From Pedobacter frigiditerrae (GTDB lineage: Bacteria > Bacteroidota > Bacteroidia > Sphingobacteriales > Sphingobacteriaceae), in NCBI RefSeq assembly GCF_032678705.1, contig NZ_JAVTSS010000002.1:2166067-2230066 (forward strand): a stretch of DNA of 64,000 nt, given 5' to 3'. The translations under genes were made by a program, and so were the position numbers. The notes beneath the pieces are model-generated. The model ran no database searches. It was not told the DNA's origin and was given only the letters and a program-made list of their open reading frames with translations. How positions within the stretch are numbered: the stretch's first letter is position 1; the number at the start of each line of letters is the position of its first letter. Shown piece by piece: positions 43,800 to 53,908 of the stretch.

Positions 43800-43824
43800 G
43801 GTGATGTATGTTTCATACATCACC
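43800..43824. repeat. Perfect 11-bp hairpin after the collagen-like gene
   Basis: GGTGATGTATG / CATACATCACC with a 3-nt loop lies 11 bp after the stop codon. No T-run follows, so it looks like an mRNA processing or stability hairpin rather than a full terminator. Confidence 0.7.
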
Positions 43825-43857
43825 AGCAAAATCATTTTAAACTCAATTAATATGCTT

Positions 43858-45534
43858 ATGAAAAGGCTCTTAATATTATCTCTCTGCTTTTTACTTTCCT
43901 TTGGCATTGCCGATGCACAAGATGTTGAGCAAATGATTAAGCAAAAACCCTTTGCCATAAACGGTACTTTAGGTTTAGGAGTTGGTACGTATAACTCAAG
44001 TGGAATTCCTGCTCGCCAGAGAGCATTTTCTTACTTGTTTAACGGTGCACCAACAGTCTCTATTTATGGTGTTTCTTTCCCATTTAGTGTAGTGGTTAGC
44101 GACCAGCAGAGAGGTTTTACTCAGCCTTTTAACCAGTATGGTATCAGTCCAACTTACAAATGGGTAACTGTTCACGCTGGTTGGCAAAGTATTCAATGGT
44201 CGCCCTATACCTTGGCAGGATATAATTTTTTAGGGGGCGGAGTTGAGCTAAATCCTGGTAAGTTAAGATTTGGATTTATTTATGGTCGATTTAACAAGGC
44301 CATTGAAGAAGACCCTGGATTAATTACTGCATTTTCACAAACACCAGCTTATAAAAGAACTGGTTTTAGTACTAAATTAGGCTGGGGCACAGAGCGTAAT
44401 CATTTCGATTTCACTTTGCTTAAGGCAAAAGATGAGGTAAGCTCATTAAAGAACAAGCCAAGTTCCCTTAATCTAACTCCTTCAGAAAATTTGGTTCTTG
44501 GCATTTCTAGCAGGTTCACTTTCTTTAAACGTTTTGTATTTGATATTGATGCATCTGGAAGTTTATATACACGCAACTTATTAGCAGATACTGTTAAAAA
44601 CCTAAAACTTGATAAAATAGATTTTATTAAGGATTTAATAAACTTAAATGCCTCTACACAATTACTTACCGCAGGGCATACAAGTTTAGGTTATCAAGGT
44701 CAGAATTATAATGTTTTAGTAAAGTATAAAAGAATAGACCCAGATTTTAAATCGATGGGGGCATATTATTTTGAGAGTGATGTTCAGAATTATACGGTAG
44801 AAGGGGGCGTCAAACTGATAAAAGGACAGATGCAGTTGAATGGTTCGTTTGGTGTGCAAAACGATAATCTTCTAAAGGATAAAGCTTATCAATCTAACCG
44901 TAAAATTGGCTCAATCAACGCATCATTTAACAAAACAAATTATGGCATAGATGTTCGTTATTCTAATTATGGTATTACTCAAGATAGAGGTTTAAATCCA
45001 ATAGTGGATACATTGAGGATTGCTAAAACAAACCATAATTTAAATACAATGTTAAGGTATAGCATAGCTGATACCTTGATTTCTCACAGCTTTATTTTAG
45101 TCGGTAATATTCAATCCTTAGTGGATTTGAACCGATTCACTTCTGCTCAAAGTTTGTCTAATAGTAAAACGGCAAACTTATCTTATCAGTTAGGTCTTCT
45201 AAAGACAGGCTTAAATTTTAATACTAGTTTTAATTATACGGTGGCCGATATTTATTTAGGCCATACAGTTTTCTTTGGTCCATCAATTGGGATTGGAAAA
45301 GATTTTTTTGAAGGTAAACTTGGGCTGAACGCTGCAATGAGTTTTCAACAGCAAAAAAATAATAAAATCAATGCAGGTAATATTCTTAATGGAAGTTTAA
45401 ATGGTTCATTCCGTTTCACAAAGAAGAATGCGGCCAATTTATCCATCAATTATTTGAAGAGTAATTCTAAAGATTTTACACTGCCATCTTTCAATGAAAT
45501 TTATAGCAATCTTACTTTGTCACATTCTTTTTAA
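43858..45534 (+). CDS. Predicted outer-membrane beta-barrel protein
   Basis: The protein has 558 residues from the ATG at 43858, which gives a clean signal peptide (MKRLLILSLCFLLSFGIADAQ); another ATG lies 6 bp upstream. The mature chain has alternating hydrophobic strands throughout (LGLGVGTYNSSG, WVTVHAGWQSIQW, LRFGFIYGRF) and ends NLTLSHSF with terminal Phe, the outer-membrane assembly signature. No named family was recognised. Its place between the collagen-like lipoprotein and the giant secreted protein suggests it anchors or exports one of them, but this is inference. Confidence 0.65.
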   Translation: MKRLLILSLCFLLSFGIADAQDVEQMIKQKPFAINGTLGLGVGTYNSSGIPARQRAFSYLFNGAPTVSIYGVSFPFSVVVSDQQRGFTQPFNQYGISPTYKWVTVHAGWQSIQWSPYTLAGYNFLGGGVELNPGKLRFGFIYGRFNKAIEEDPGLITAFSQTPAYKRTGFSTKLGWGTERNHFDFTLLKAKDEVSSLKNKPSSLNLTPSENLVLGISSRFTFFKRFVFDIDASGSLYTRNLLADTVKNLKLDKIDFIKDLINLNASTQLLTAGHTSLGYQGQNYNVLVKYKRIDPDFKSMGAYYFESDVQNYTVEGGVKLIKGQMQLNGSFGVQNDNLLKDKAYQSNRKIGSINASFNKTNYGIDVRYSNYGITQDRGLNPIVDTLRIAKTNHNLNTMLRYSIADTLISHSFILVGNIQSLVDLNRFTSAQSLSNSKTANLSYQLGLLKTGLNFNTSFNYTVADIYLGHTVFFGPSIGIGKDFFEGKLGLNAAMSFQQQKNNKINAGNILNGSLNGSFRFTKKNAANLSINYLKSNSKDFTLPSFNEIYSNLTLSHSF

Positions 45535-45552
45535 TTCTAAATCATCTACATT

Positions 45553-48500
45553 ATGCAAAACATTTTACCTTTGATTAAAGACTTTAAAAGAATAATCTTT
45601 TCATTATTCTTAATTCTCGCCTTTGGCTATAATGCATTGGGACAATCAGCTGCTCCCCAAGTTAGCATTAATGTAAATATTCTTCCTCCATATTCTCCAT
45701 ATTATTCAGATTATTCGGGTACAAACGCAGGCAAAGTGTTGTTGATCGTTAGAAACTTAACATCAATACAAAAAAGAATTAAACTAACAGGTGAGTTAAA
45801 AGGCAATAATGGAATAAGAATTTCTACCAAATCAACTTATATTCCTTTACAACCAATTATTTTACAACCTAACGAAACTAAACAATTAAACGGCGCTGCA
45901 CTTCGAGACGTTTTCGATTTAAACTCTTTAAATGTATACGGAATTGACAAGGTAAAACTAGTACAAACTTCTAGGCTACCAGAAGGGGATTACACTTTTT
46001 GTTTACAGGCGGTAGATATGGATAATAATCAGGTAATTACCAATACTGCTCCCCAAGGTTGTACAAGCGTAACGATAGCTTATCCAGAAGCGCCAATACT
46101 AATTAATCCTTCAGCTAATGGCTCTGTTTTTTCAAGAACTCCCCAAAGTGTGGTTTTTAATTGGATAAACCCTGGTTTTGCACCAATGGGTACGCAATAT
46201 GTTTTGCAAGTTGCAGAAATGCCATTAATTTCTACCGATCCCAATCAGGTTTTAAATAGTGCTTCATTTCCCTTGGTTAATAAAACATTAAATGGATTTT
46301 CTTACATTTTGTCTCCAGCAGATCCACCTCTTATTGCAGGGAAAAGATATGCTTGGAGAGTAAAAGCGATTGATCCTAGCGGAAAGATAATTTTTAAAAA
46401 TGGTGGAATAAGTCAGGCTAATATATTTAATTATTCAAGCCCAATTAACCTTGCTGCTGCCCCAACATTAATAAATCCACAGCAAAATGCAATCATCACT
46501 ACAATTGATAAAGAAGCCATGTTTAAGTGGTCAGACAATGCAGTTGGAAAAACCACATACCTGTTGCAGGTAGCAGAAATGCCAGGTTCTGGAGGAAACG
46601 CTGAGCAGATACTTAGCTTAAACAAGTTTGTTATCAATCAAACGGTTAGCGATTTGAGTTACGCATTACCTTCAAATACTCCATTGATTATTGGTAAAAG
46701 GTACGCATGGAGAGTGAGTAAAGTAGATCCTTATTCTAAAGCTCCATTAAAAGTTGGAGGAGCAAGTCAAATTAATGTTTTCTCATATAATATAAAAGAT
46801 ATAGTTGAACCACCTGTTTTAATTAGTCCTATTGCTAACGCAAAAGTTACTTTAACCTCACCTCAAAATGTAACTTTTAATTGGGATTTTAAAACTAAAG
46901 GGTATTTTAGATATAATTTTCAGCTGGTAGAGCTGGCAACGCCAATATCAAACCCATCCCAAGCATTTGATAAGGGCGTTTTTTTAATTAGTAAAGATAT
47001 TCTCTATGCTAACACCTTAACAATAACAAACACCGACGCATTGCTAAAGGCAGGTAAAACTTACGCCTGGAGAGTAAGAGCTAATGATTTGGGAGTATCT
47101 ACCTCAATTAAAAATGATGGTTATAGTACTATAAATATTTTTGACTATACGATTTTAAAAAATGAAGAAAAATTACCACTAGCTCCAGTAATTACTAGTC
47201 CGAAATTTGCTGAAGTTGTTGCTCAACAAAACGATTTTTCACAACCAAAAATTAACATCACATGGGATAAATCTAATACGTTAAGCCCTGCAACATACGA
47301 AATAAGGATAGTAAAGTTAATACCAGGATTTGATGCTACAAGTACTTTGGATAACAATGTTCAAGTGATGCTTTCTTACAAGCAAATGCTTAATAGTTTT
47401 ACCTTACTACCTCCTGCCGCTAATGAAGATATAATTTATGCAAGAAATCATGGCAGGATAAAACTTGAAGAAGATAATACCTATGCTATTCAGATAATTG
47501 CTAGTGGTAATGCACCAGATGGCAAATTGCTTCGAATAGAAAATTTAGGTAAGAGTAACATTATTGAATTTAAATATAAAGGAGCTCCAAAGCCAGTAGC
47601 ACCAGCGCCACCAACACCAATTTTGAGTACTATTGCCGGCAAATTATTTTATAGGTTTAAAGTTGAAGGTGAGTCACCTGTAAAAAGAGCACTTAACTTT
47701 CCAACCATTAAGTCGATGCAACAACCCGACTTAAGTGCTGGCTTCAACAAAGATGGAACTCCAAAAAGCTATATAACTGTTGATTCTTATGATAACAACA
47801 ATTTTCCAAGCTACTTCGAAAACAATACTTTTCCTATTGGGATAAATATTCATCCTTTAAAAAATGTAAAGCTGAATTTTGTGTACGTCGTAATGGAGAG
47901 CCAAACTAAAAATCCTAAAAATCTTAAGGAATTAAAACCTTATTTGGGGCAAACCGCCATGTATACTTTAGTATTAAATGGAGAAAAAGTATATGCCACT
48001 AGAGACGTCGGAACAACAACTTTAAAAGAAGATGGAAGTTTTAGCCATACGTTTGTAAATAATTATAAAATTGGATATATAGGTACTGATAAAAATGTTA
48101 GCTATTTCGGATTTATTAGATTGATTGTGGGAAAACATCATCCTCCTGGCGATGACAGCGAATTAAGTGATGAACGTTATTTTACAAGTCCGGATGTTTA
48201 TGCATTGCCTCAAGTAGGTAAAACAGTTACATTACCAGATGATATTGTCTTTGTTAAAAGCTACAATTATACTGTAAGAGTTGTAAGTGATAAAACTAAA
48301 GATCAAGCGGTTAATGCTGGGCTGCCTTTATCGAATTACCCTGTTCAAATGTTGGATAGCCATAGTTCTATGTCTTTTTCTGGCCCATTAGAAAATCAAG
48401 GTAAGGGAGTATTTAAGGATACTTCTGATCCTATAGATAATAAAGCAACGATGCCATGGGAGGCAGATGCAGAAAGTTATGCAGCTCAGACTTATAAAAC

Positions 48501-51500
48501 AAAAGACGATGACTTAAAAAATCAGGATTTGCCACTTGTTGCTATTGCGAAAACTGATGCGTCGGGTTATGCAAAATTTACAAATTTATTAATTGTACAT
48601 AGCCATCTTCCGTATGTTCCAATTAATCCATTAGAAGGTAATTTTAACTATCAATCTCAAAACGGAGAAATGTTAAAAGGCGGAACGGTTGGAGATTTAT
48701 ACGCTAAATTTAATAGTGATTTTATTATTGAGACCAAAGTTGCAATCAAACCAATTGTTGTAAAACCCAAATTACCTGAGATATACTTAAGAGCCATTAC
48801 TGTGCAAAATGGTTTTAGTCAACCAGTACCTTATGCCACTGTGCATATATTAGGTTATACTAACGATAATTTTAAGAAACCTGTTGAAGATGAGTATTTT
48901 AAAACAGATGTAAATGGCTATCTACAAGTAAAGAATTTAATTGCAAACCGCTTGCGTACTATTGTTATTTCTAAAGTAGGTTTTGCAGATAAGTCTGTAG
49001 CGGTTAATCAAAATATATCCTTAGGCCAACGTTTTCCTGAATCAGTGGAGCAAGTTATGGTTGGGGCAGGGGCGGTTGTTGGAACAGTGGTTAATGAAAA
49101 GGGGCAACCAGTAATGGCGAATGTAAAAGTTGGAAATGGGCCTTATGTAAAAACTTATAACAATGGAGTTTTCTATATAGAAAATACACAAAGCGGTTAT
49201 CCAGGTGTTACAATTGCCCCTCTCGTAGATAATTATTTTGGAGAAACTTCTTATCCTAATATTAAGCCAAATGAATATACGTTAATTACTAATAATTTAG
49301 GTAAACAGAATGGGACCATTGTTCTAAAAGAAAAACTGCATCGTATTATTTTTAAAGTAGTAAATGTAGATGATGGCAAGGGCATGAGCAGTTACGTTGG
49401 AGTTGGTAATAACACCCTAGAATATTTTTCAAGCGACCCTTATACTGGCTTAACAAAAGAATTTGCCGTCGCAAGCCCAGGAGACGAATTTAAAGTTCGA
49501 GTAGTTGCAAATGGTTTTGTAACATACGAAGATTATGTAAAAATACCAATTAGCAAGGACGCAGGAGCTCCAATTCTTATACAACTGAAAAAGGCGCAAA
49601 TAATAAGTGGTATTGTTAAAGATGCCATTACTGGTGCTCCAATTGCAGGCGCTAGGGTATATACAATAAATGGCACAAATGCGGATGGAGAGGTTCAAAA
49701 TTGGACTTTAAGTGGTGTTGATGGAAAGTATACCTTATATGGGGCAATTAATCCGAAGGCTTGGATTGATTTCCTTCAATCTTATTTAGAACTACCCATC
49801 AAGGTTTATGCAGTAAAAAGTGGTACACCTGGCTATGTTAGATCAATAATAGATGCCTCTCCCGCTAGTTCTAATGCAGATTTTTCATTAACACCTTTAG
49901 ATGTTAAGGCAGAAATTTGGGGATTGCCAATTGAAGTTCATTCTTTGGTGCAACAAAGTTATCATACATCAATTATAACAGGCGCATTTGTTAAATTACC
50001 TAGTAACAATAGTTTTAAAACAACGTTTAGCGATGCTAAATTGCCATTTAAACAATTGGCCGTACAACGTAATAAAAACGGTTTTACACCAGCAGTCGAT
50101 GTAATTGATATTGAAGCTGCCTCATTAAAAATAATGGCGTATGAAAAATATGCAACTGAACTTATTGCTTCAGATCAGGAGAATGTTTTTAATAAACTCT
50201 CTATCAAAAGAGTGGACAGTTATGGTGCCCTAACAGGTTATTTGGTTTCAGAATTGTCAAACTTTAATTTCAGCTATAAATACACAGGGAAATTCTTAGT
50301 AGGTAAAACTATTAAAAAACCCAACAGCTATTTTACAGAGAATATACCAACAAAGGTGTTTTCGGCCATGCCAAATTATACAACAAATAGTAGTTATACC
50401 TTACAGGCTTTATATGGTAAGAGTGATTTTATGGTTCATAATTTTAAAGCGAACCTTATTTCAGGCTCTTCATTAAGTGCAAATGGCTTTGATATGAAAG
50501 CCGAAGTTTCCTTAAATGTTCCACTTTTAGGTGCAACAACTTTACCAGCGGGAAGTTTTATCGTAACTCAAAACAATATAGAATGGAAACAGTATAATGG
50601 AAATATCAATATTCCTTTAGAAAAATGGGCTATTTTAGGAACAGGGCTATCTTATGATATCAATCAAGGAGGCTTTAGAGTAGTAAATGGCACTTTAAAA
50701 ACAAGCTTACCACAAGTGTCACTTAAAGATTTAATCATTATGCCAACATCTGTTGATTTGGGGATATCTAAATTAACAGGAAATGAAGCTTTAACGTTAG
50801 CAAATGTTACACCATTGAAATTAGCTTCGGATGCAAAAATGACGTTAAATTATGATCCTGCTGCACCATTTGATCAAAAACCTCATTATCGTTTAAATCT
50901 TACGAGTAGTGGTGAAACGGTGGCTTATATAAATGATTTACCTGGAATGGGCAACTCACGCGTAAATATTAATATGTTAAGTGATTATAGCGATGGAAAG
51001 CATAAATCCATTATTGTTGCACCTACAAAAATTAATTATTACAATGTGTTGTCGCAAGATGTTACTGGTATTGAGGTTGCAGATAATTTCTTTACGCTAA
51101 TGGGAAATACCAATTTAGAAATACCTGGTGCACCAGCAAACGTTACGGGTAGATTTAAATATTTGAAAAACCCTTCTAGTCAATATGCCGATAAAAATGG
51201 AAATGTTTTAGTGGTAGAAAAATTGCAAACTGAGGTTGAAATGGAAGGGAAAGTTAAATTTGAAGGTAATTCATTTCAACTTTCTCAAAATAATCTATCA
51301 ATAGAAGGAAATGTTTTAATCTATAAAAATGGACCAGCTGATGCCATTAAGGGTATTAAGGGTTTACTGACCAAAACACCAAGTTCTATAGAAATGAAAT
51401 TCTTGCCACAGCAAAAAATTCTAATGGGAGAAAAGAACATTGAAATTGTAAGTGGTGGAAACTCTGTGTCAAATAAAAAATGGAGTTTAGTGAACTTTGT

Positions 51501-52377
51501 AGGGCAACCGAAAAACTTCGTTAATACACAAGGTAAAAGTTTATTTGCAGCTGGTGGGGATTTAATAGATTTCCAAGTAAATGGTGCTATTAAAAATACG
51601 GGAGGAAAGGGGTTACAACTTGATGGAATTAGCACACCATTTGGAAACCTTGATATCACTTTTGATTTTGACAAAGCATCATTCAGTGGCACATTAAATT
51701 TAGTAAATGCTAATTTACCAATTGGTCCGGTAACAATTAATGATGCAAATATTAATTTACAAATCGACAAAAATGGTTTCTTGATAGTAGGTATTGTAAC
51801 TGATGCATCGGTAACTGCTTTGCCAAGTTGCATAGCAGGAGGGTTTAAAAGTGGTATTGCACTAGGTTATTATTCATCCCCGTTCCCAAGTTATCTATCT
51901 CAAAAACTATTAGGTGTTACACTTAACAGCCAATTGCCATCTGCGCTTAACAATGGTTTAAAAGGTTTTTATGTTAACGTAATGAAATCTCTGGATAAAA
52001 ATGCATTACCGAAATTGCCTGGCCCAAGTTTGAATGATATTCCTTTAATAGGCTCATTTGTTCCCGTGTTTGATTTTTCAGCAGGAGTTGATGTTGGTTT
52101 TGTACTGGATTTAGATGGTTCAAAAACTGTAAGTATCAGCGGCATGGCTTTTGCCAATGCGTCTTGTTTATACGATTTAGAATTATGTACAATTGGCTTA
52201 TCGGGCGGTGCAACTGGAAACATTTTATTAACATATGACAACAGTGGTTTAGGAGGTACTTTATCGTTCGGTATTGAAGCCAATATACATTTCTGTCTAG
52301 GTCAAGTAGGTGTAAAACCTAAGTTAGTTCTTAAAAAAGATGGTAGCGGATTTAGCTTTAAACCATCACTTAATTAA
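45553..52377 (+). CDS. Giant secreted TANFOR-like, Fn3-like and CarboxypepD_reg multidomain protein
   Basis: The 2274-residue precursor has a signal peptide ending near ALGQ (residue 30). Residues about 34-175 (PPYSPYYSDYSG, GKVLLIVRNLTS) resemble the TANFOR domain of large Bacteroidota proteins. Four Fn3-like repeats of about 120 residues follow (about 180-680); three share VLQVAEMP/QLVELA and GK-YAWRV motifs. Three CarboxypepD_reg-like sandwiches lie near 1076-1165, 1175-1240 and 1350-1400. The last 800 residues are beta rich and unassigned. I see no clear type IX CTD. It is 18 bp downstream of the barrel gene, so operonic. Probably a surface adhesin or structural protein. Confidence 0.7.
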   Translation: MQNILPLIKDFKRIIFSLFLILAFGYNALGQSAAPQVSINVNILPPYSPYYSDYSGTNAGKVLLIVRNLTSIQKRIKLTGELKGNNGIRISTKSTYIPLQPIILQPNETKQLNGAALRDVFDLNSLNVYGIDKVKLVQTSRLPEGDYTFCLQAVDMDNNQVITNTAPQGCTSVTIAYPEAPILINPSANGSVFSRTPQSVVFNWINPGFAPMGTQYVLQVAEMPLISTDPNQVLNSASFPLVNKTLNGFSYILSPADPPLIAGKRYAWRVKAIDPSGKIIFKNGGISQANIFNYSSPINLAAAPTLINPQQNAIITTIDKEAMFKWSDNAVGKTTYLLQVAEMPGSGGNAEQILSLNKFVINQTVSDLSYALPSNTPLIIGKRYAWRVSKVDPYSKAPLKVGGASQINVFSYNIKDIVEPPVLISPIANAKVTLTSPQNVTFNWDFKTKGYFRYNFQLVELATPISNPSQAFDKGVFLISKDILYANTLTITNTDALLKAGKTYAWRVRANDLGVSTSIKNDGYSTINIFDYTILKNEEKLPLAPVITSPKFAEVVAQQNDFSQPKINITWDKSNTLSPATYEIRIVKLIPGFDATSTLDNNVQVMLSYKQMLNSFTLLPPAANEDIIYARNHGRIKLEEDNTYAIQIIASGNAPDGKLLRIENLGKSNIIEFKYKGAPKPVAPAPPTPILSTIAGKLFYRFKVEGESPVKRALNFPTIKSMQQPDLSAGFNKDGTPKSYITVDSYDNNNFPSYFENNTFPIGINIHPLKNVKLNFVYVVMESQTKNPKNLKELKPYLGQTAMYTLVLNGEKVYATRDVGTTTLKEDGSFSHTFVNNYKIGYIGTDKNVSYFGFIRLIVGKHHPPGDDSELSDERYFTSPDVYALPQVGKTVTLPDDIVFVKSYNYTVRVVSDKTKDQAVNAGLPLSNYPVQMLDSHSSMSFSGPLENQGKGVFKDTSDPIDNKATMPWEADAESYAAQTYKTKDDDLKNQDLPLVAIAKTDASGYAKFTNLLIVHSHLPYVPINPLEGNFNYQSQNGEMLKGGTVGDLYAKFNSDFIIETKVAIKPIVVKPKLPEIYLRAITVQNGFSQPVPYATVHILGYTNDNFKKPVEDEYFKTDVNGYLQVKNLIANRLRTIVISKVGFADKSVAVNQNISLGQRFPESVEQVMVGAGAVVGTVVNEKGQPVMANVKVGNGPYVKTYNNGVFYIENTQSGYPGVTIAPLVDNYFGETSYPNIKPNEYTLITNNLGKQNGTIVLKEKLHRIIFKVVNVDDGKGMSSYVGVGNNTLEYFSSDPYTGLTKEFAVASPGDEFKVRVVANGFVTYEDYVKIPISKDAGAPILIQLKKAQIISGIVKDAITGAPIAGARVYTINGTNADGEVQNWTLSGVDGKYTLYGAINPKAWIDFLQSYLELPIKVYAVKSGTPGYVRSIIDASPASSNADFSLTPLDVKAEIWGLPIEVHSLVQQSYHTSIITGAFVKLPSNNSFKTTFSDAKLPFKQLAVQRNKNGFTPAVDVIDIEAASLKIMAYEKYATELIASDQENVFNKLSIKRVDSYGALTGYLVSELSNFNFSYKYTGKFLVGKTIKKPNSYFTENIPTKVFSAMPNYTTNSSYTLQALYGKSDFMVHNFKANLISGSSLSANGFDMKAEVSLNVPLLGATTLPAGSFIVTQNNIEWKQYNGNINIPLEKWAILGTGLSYDINQGGFRVVNGTLKTSLPQVSLKDLIIMPTSVDLGISKLTGNEALTLANVTPLKLASDAKMTLNYDPAAPFDQKPHYRLNLTSSGETVAYINDLPGMGNSRVNINMLSDYSDGKHKSIIVAPTKINYYNVLSQDVTGIEVADNFFTLMGNTNLEIPGAPANVTGRFKYLKNPSSQYADKNGNVLVVEKLQTEVEMEGKVKFEGNSFQLSQNNLSIEGNVLIYKNGPADAIKGIKGLLTKTPSSIEMKFLPQQKILMGEKNIEIVSGGNSVSNKKWSLVNFVGQPKNFVNTQGKSLFAAGGDLIDFQVNGAIKNTGGKGLQLDGISTPFGNLDITFDFDKASFSGTLNLVNANLPIGPVTINDANINLQIDKNGFLIVGIVTDASVTALPSCIAGGFKSGIALGYYSSPFPSYLSQKLLGVTLNSQLPSALNNGLKGFYVNVMKSLDKNALPKLPGPSLNDIPLIGSFVPVFDFSAGVDVGFVLDLDGSKTVSISGMAFANASCLYDLELCTIGLSGGATGNILLTYDNSGLGGTLSFGIEANIHFCLGQVGVKPKLVLKKDGSGFSFKPSLN

Positions 52378-52387
52378 AATTACAGCT

Positions 52388-53908
52388 ATGAAATATTTAA
52401 TCGCAGTTTTCTTTCTTCTGGTTTCGACTTCAATTTTTGCGCAACAAAATGCAGTGGTAAATAATCAAAAATTGATAGCAATTTATGAAGGTGGTGATAT
52501 TATTTTAAGTTACACTCCAATAAAGATTGTTGGTGTAGATACTTTAAATATTAATGTTTACAGAAAGGGAAATGATGGAGAAAAGTTAATTAGGGCAAAT
52601 AAAAAAATAGCTGCTAATAAAATATTCAAATTTGCTGATACTACTTTAAGAACCCAACCCGGAGTGTATCAATACGTATTAAAAGCTAAAAGAGATACAA
52701 TAACTGTAGAAACTGAAAGTACGTGGGCTTATGCTTTTGCTCCAGATGTAAGGCCAATTGCTACAGTTTTTAAAGCAGTAAACGCGAAAAACACAAATAA
52801 CATTATACTCTCTTGGAAAATTACAGATAGCTATTGGATGAAAAATATTGCGCTCTTAAGGAGTCGTGCTATGGATGGTAAGTATGAGTTAATTTCAGAT
52901 ATCAATCCCCAAGATACTTTATATATTGATAAAGTTAATGATGCCAATGAACCATTCTTTTACCGATTGGATATGAGAGGGTTTAACAGCGAGGTAGTTT
53001 ATTCCTCCGCATCAATAGTTGTTATATCTCAGTTTCCAATTGTACCTCAGAAAGTTGGACCTATTAAAGCTGAGCAAAAAAATAAATCTATTGTAATAAG
53101 TTGGAAGAATAACAATCCATCTGCAAGAGGCTTTTATGTAAAGAAGCGGATAGGGAATGCAGGCGAATTTGAAACATCATCACCATTGATTTTTAAAAAC
53201 AAAGTTGGCCAATATCTATGGAAGGATACGCTGAGTTCCTTAAAGCCTAGAGAAATGTATCAATATGTAGTAGTAGCAGAAAGTAATTCATTTGATTTAA
53301 GCAAACATTCTGATACATCGACAATAACTTATAATTATGGCAATAATACAATTGCTCCACCAACAGATTTACGAATAATAACTGCAAATGATACTACCTA
53401 CAATTTGGTTTGGACTATTGATAGTCTACGTCAACAAGAAATCTCAGGCTATCAAGTTTACATAAAAAGGAAGGGGGAAACCATATTTAAATCCTTAAAA
53501 AACGGGAATACTAATAATAGCATTAACTATGTAATGGTCGAAAATTTAAAAGATGGAGATTCATTTCAAGTCAAATCTATCGGTATAAATAAAGAAAGTA
53601 TACCAAGCATGACATTTACTTACACAAATCCATTTGAACTTAATTTTGGCCCAAGATATTTAAAGGCTGCGGTGTATGATAATGTGTTAAATATCAAATG
53701 GCTAAAGAGTGAAAACACAAAAGTAAGAGCTTATAAATTATATAAATGGAATGGGAAGGCTTTTACTTTGGTAGAAACCATAACAGCTGATAAAGATACT
53801 GTGGCAACGAGAAGTTATTTGGCTGGGCAATTAAATATCTATAAATTAAAAACAGTAAATATGAATGGTATAGAAAGTTCTGGGAGTGAAGTGTTGCAAG
53901 TTAATTAG
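52388..53908 (+). CDS. Secreted protein with Fn3-like repeats
   Basis: The protein has 506 residues from ATG 52388, with signal peptide MKYLIAVFFLLVSTSIFAQQ. The mature chain has repeated beta-sandwich segments with Fn3-like signatures (IILSWKITDSYWMKNIALLRS, IVISWKNNNPSARGFYVKKR, YNLVWTIDSLRQQEISGYQVYIKR, LNIKWLKSENTKVRAYKLYKW), roughly four repeats of 90-100 residues. No membrane anchor is seen. It begins 10 bp after the giant gene and closes the likely operon. It overlaps the convergent TonB_C gene by 4 bp at the stops. Confidence 0.7.
   Translation: MKYLIAVFFLLVSTSIFAQQNAVVNNQKLIAIYEGGDIILSYTPIKIVGVDTLNINVYRKGNDGEKLIRANKKIAANKIFKFADTTLRTQPGVYQYVLKAKRDTITVETESTWAYAFAPDVRPIATVFKAVNAKNTNNIILSWKITDSYWMKNIALLRSRAMDGKYELISDINPQDTLYIDKVNDANEPFFYRLDMRGFNSEVVYSSASIVVISQFPIVPQKVGPIKAEQKNKSIVISWKNNNPSARGFYVKKRIGNAGEFETSSPLIFKNKVGQYLWKDTLSSLKPREMYQYVVVAESNSFDLSKHSDTSTITYNYGNNTIAPPTDLRIITANDTTYNLVWTIDSLRQQEISGYQVYIKRKGETIFKSLKNGNTNNSINYVMVENLKDGDSFQVKSIGINKESIPSMTFTYTNPFELNFGPRYLKAAVYDNVLNIKWLKSENTKVRAYKLYKWNGKAFTLVETITADKDTVATRSYLAGQLNIYKLKTVNMNGIESSGSEVLQVN

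Noticed and set aside
51321..51833. 170-codon reverse-strand frame inside the giant gene
   Set aside because: It lies wholly within a coherent 2274-codon frame and shows no start context or domain.
52388..53908. Type IX C-terminal sorting domain on the Fn3-like or giant proteins
   Set aside because: Neither C-terminus shows the conserved CTD pattern (ending in a short basic KxxxK-type strand pair); they end in VLQVN and FKPSLN.
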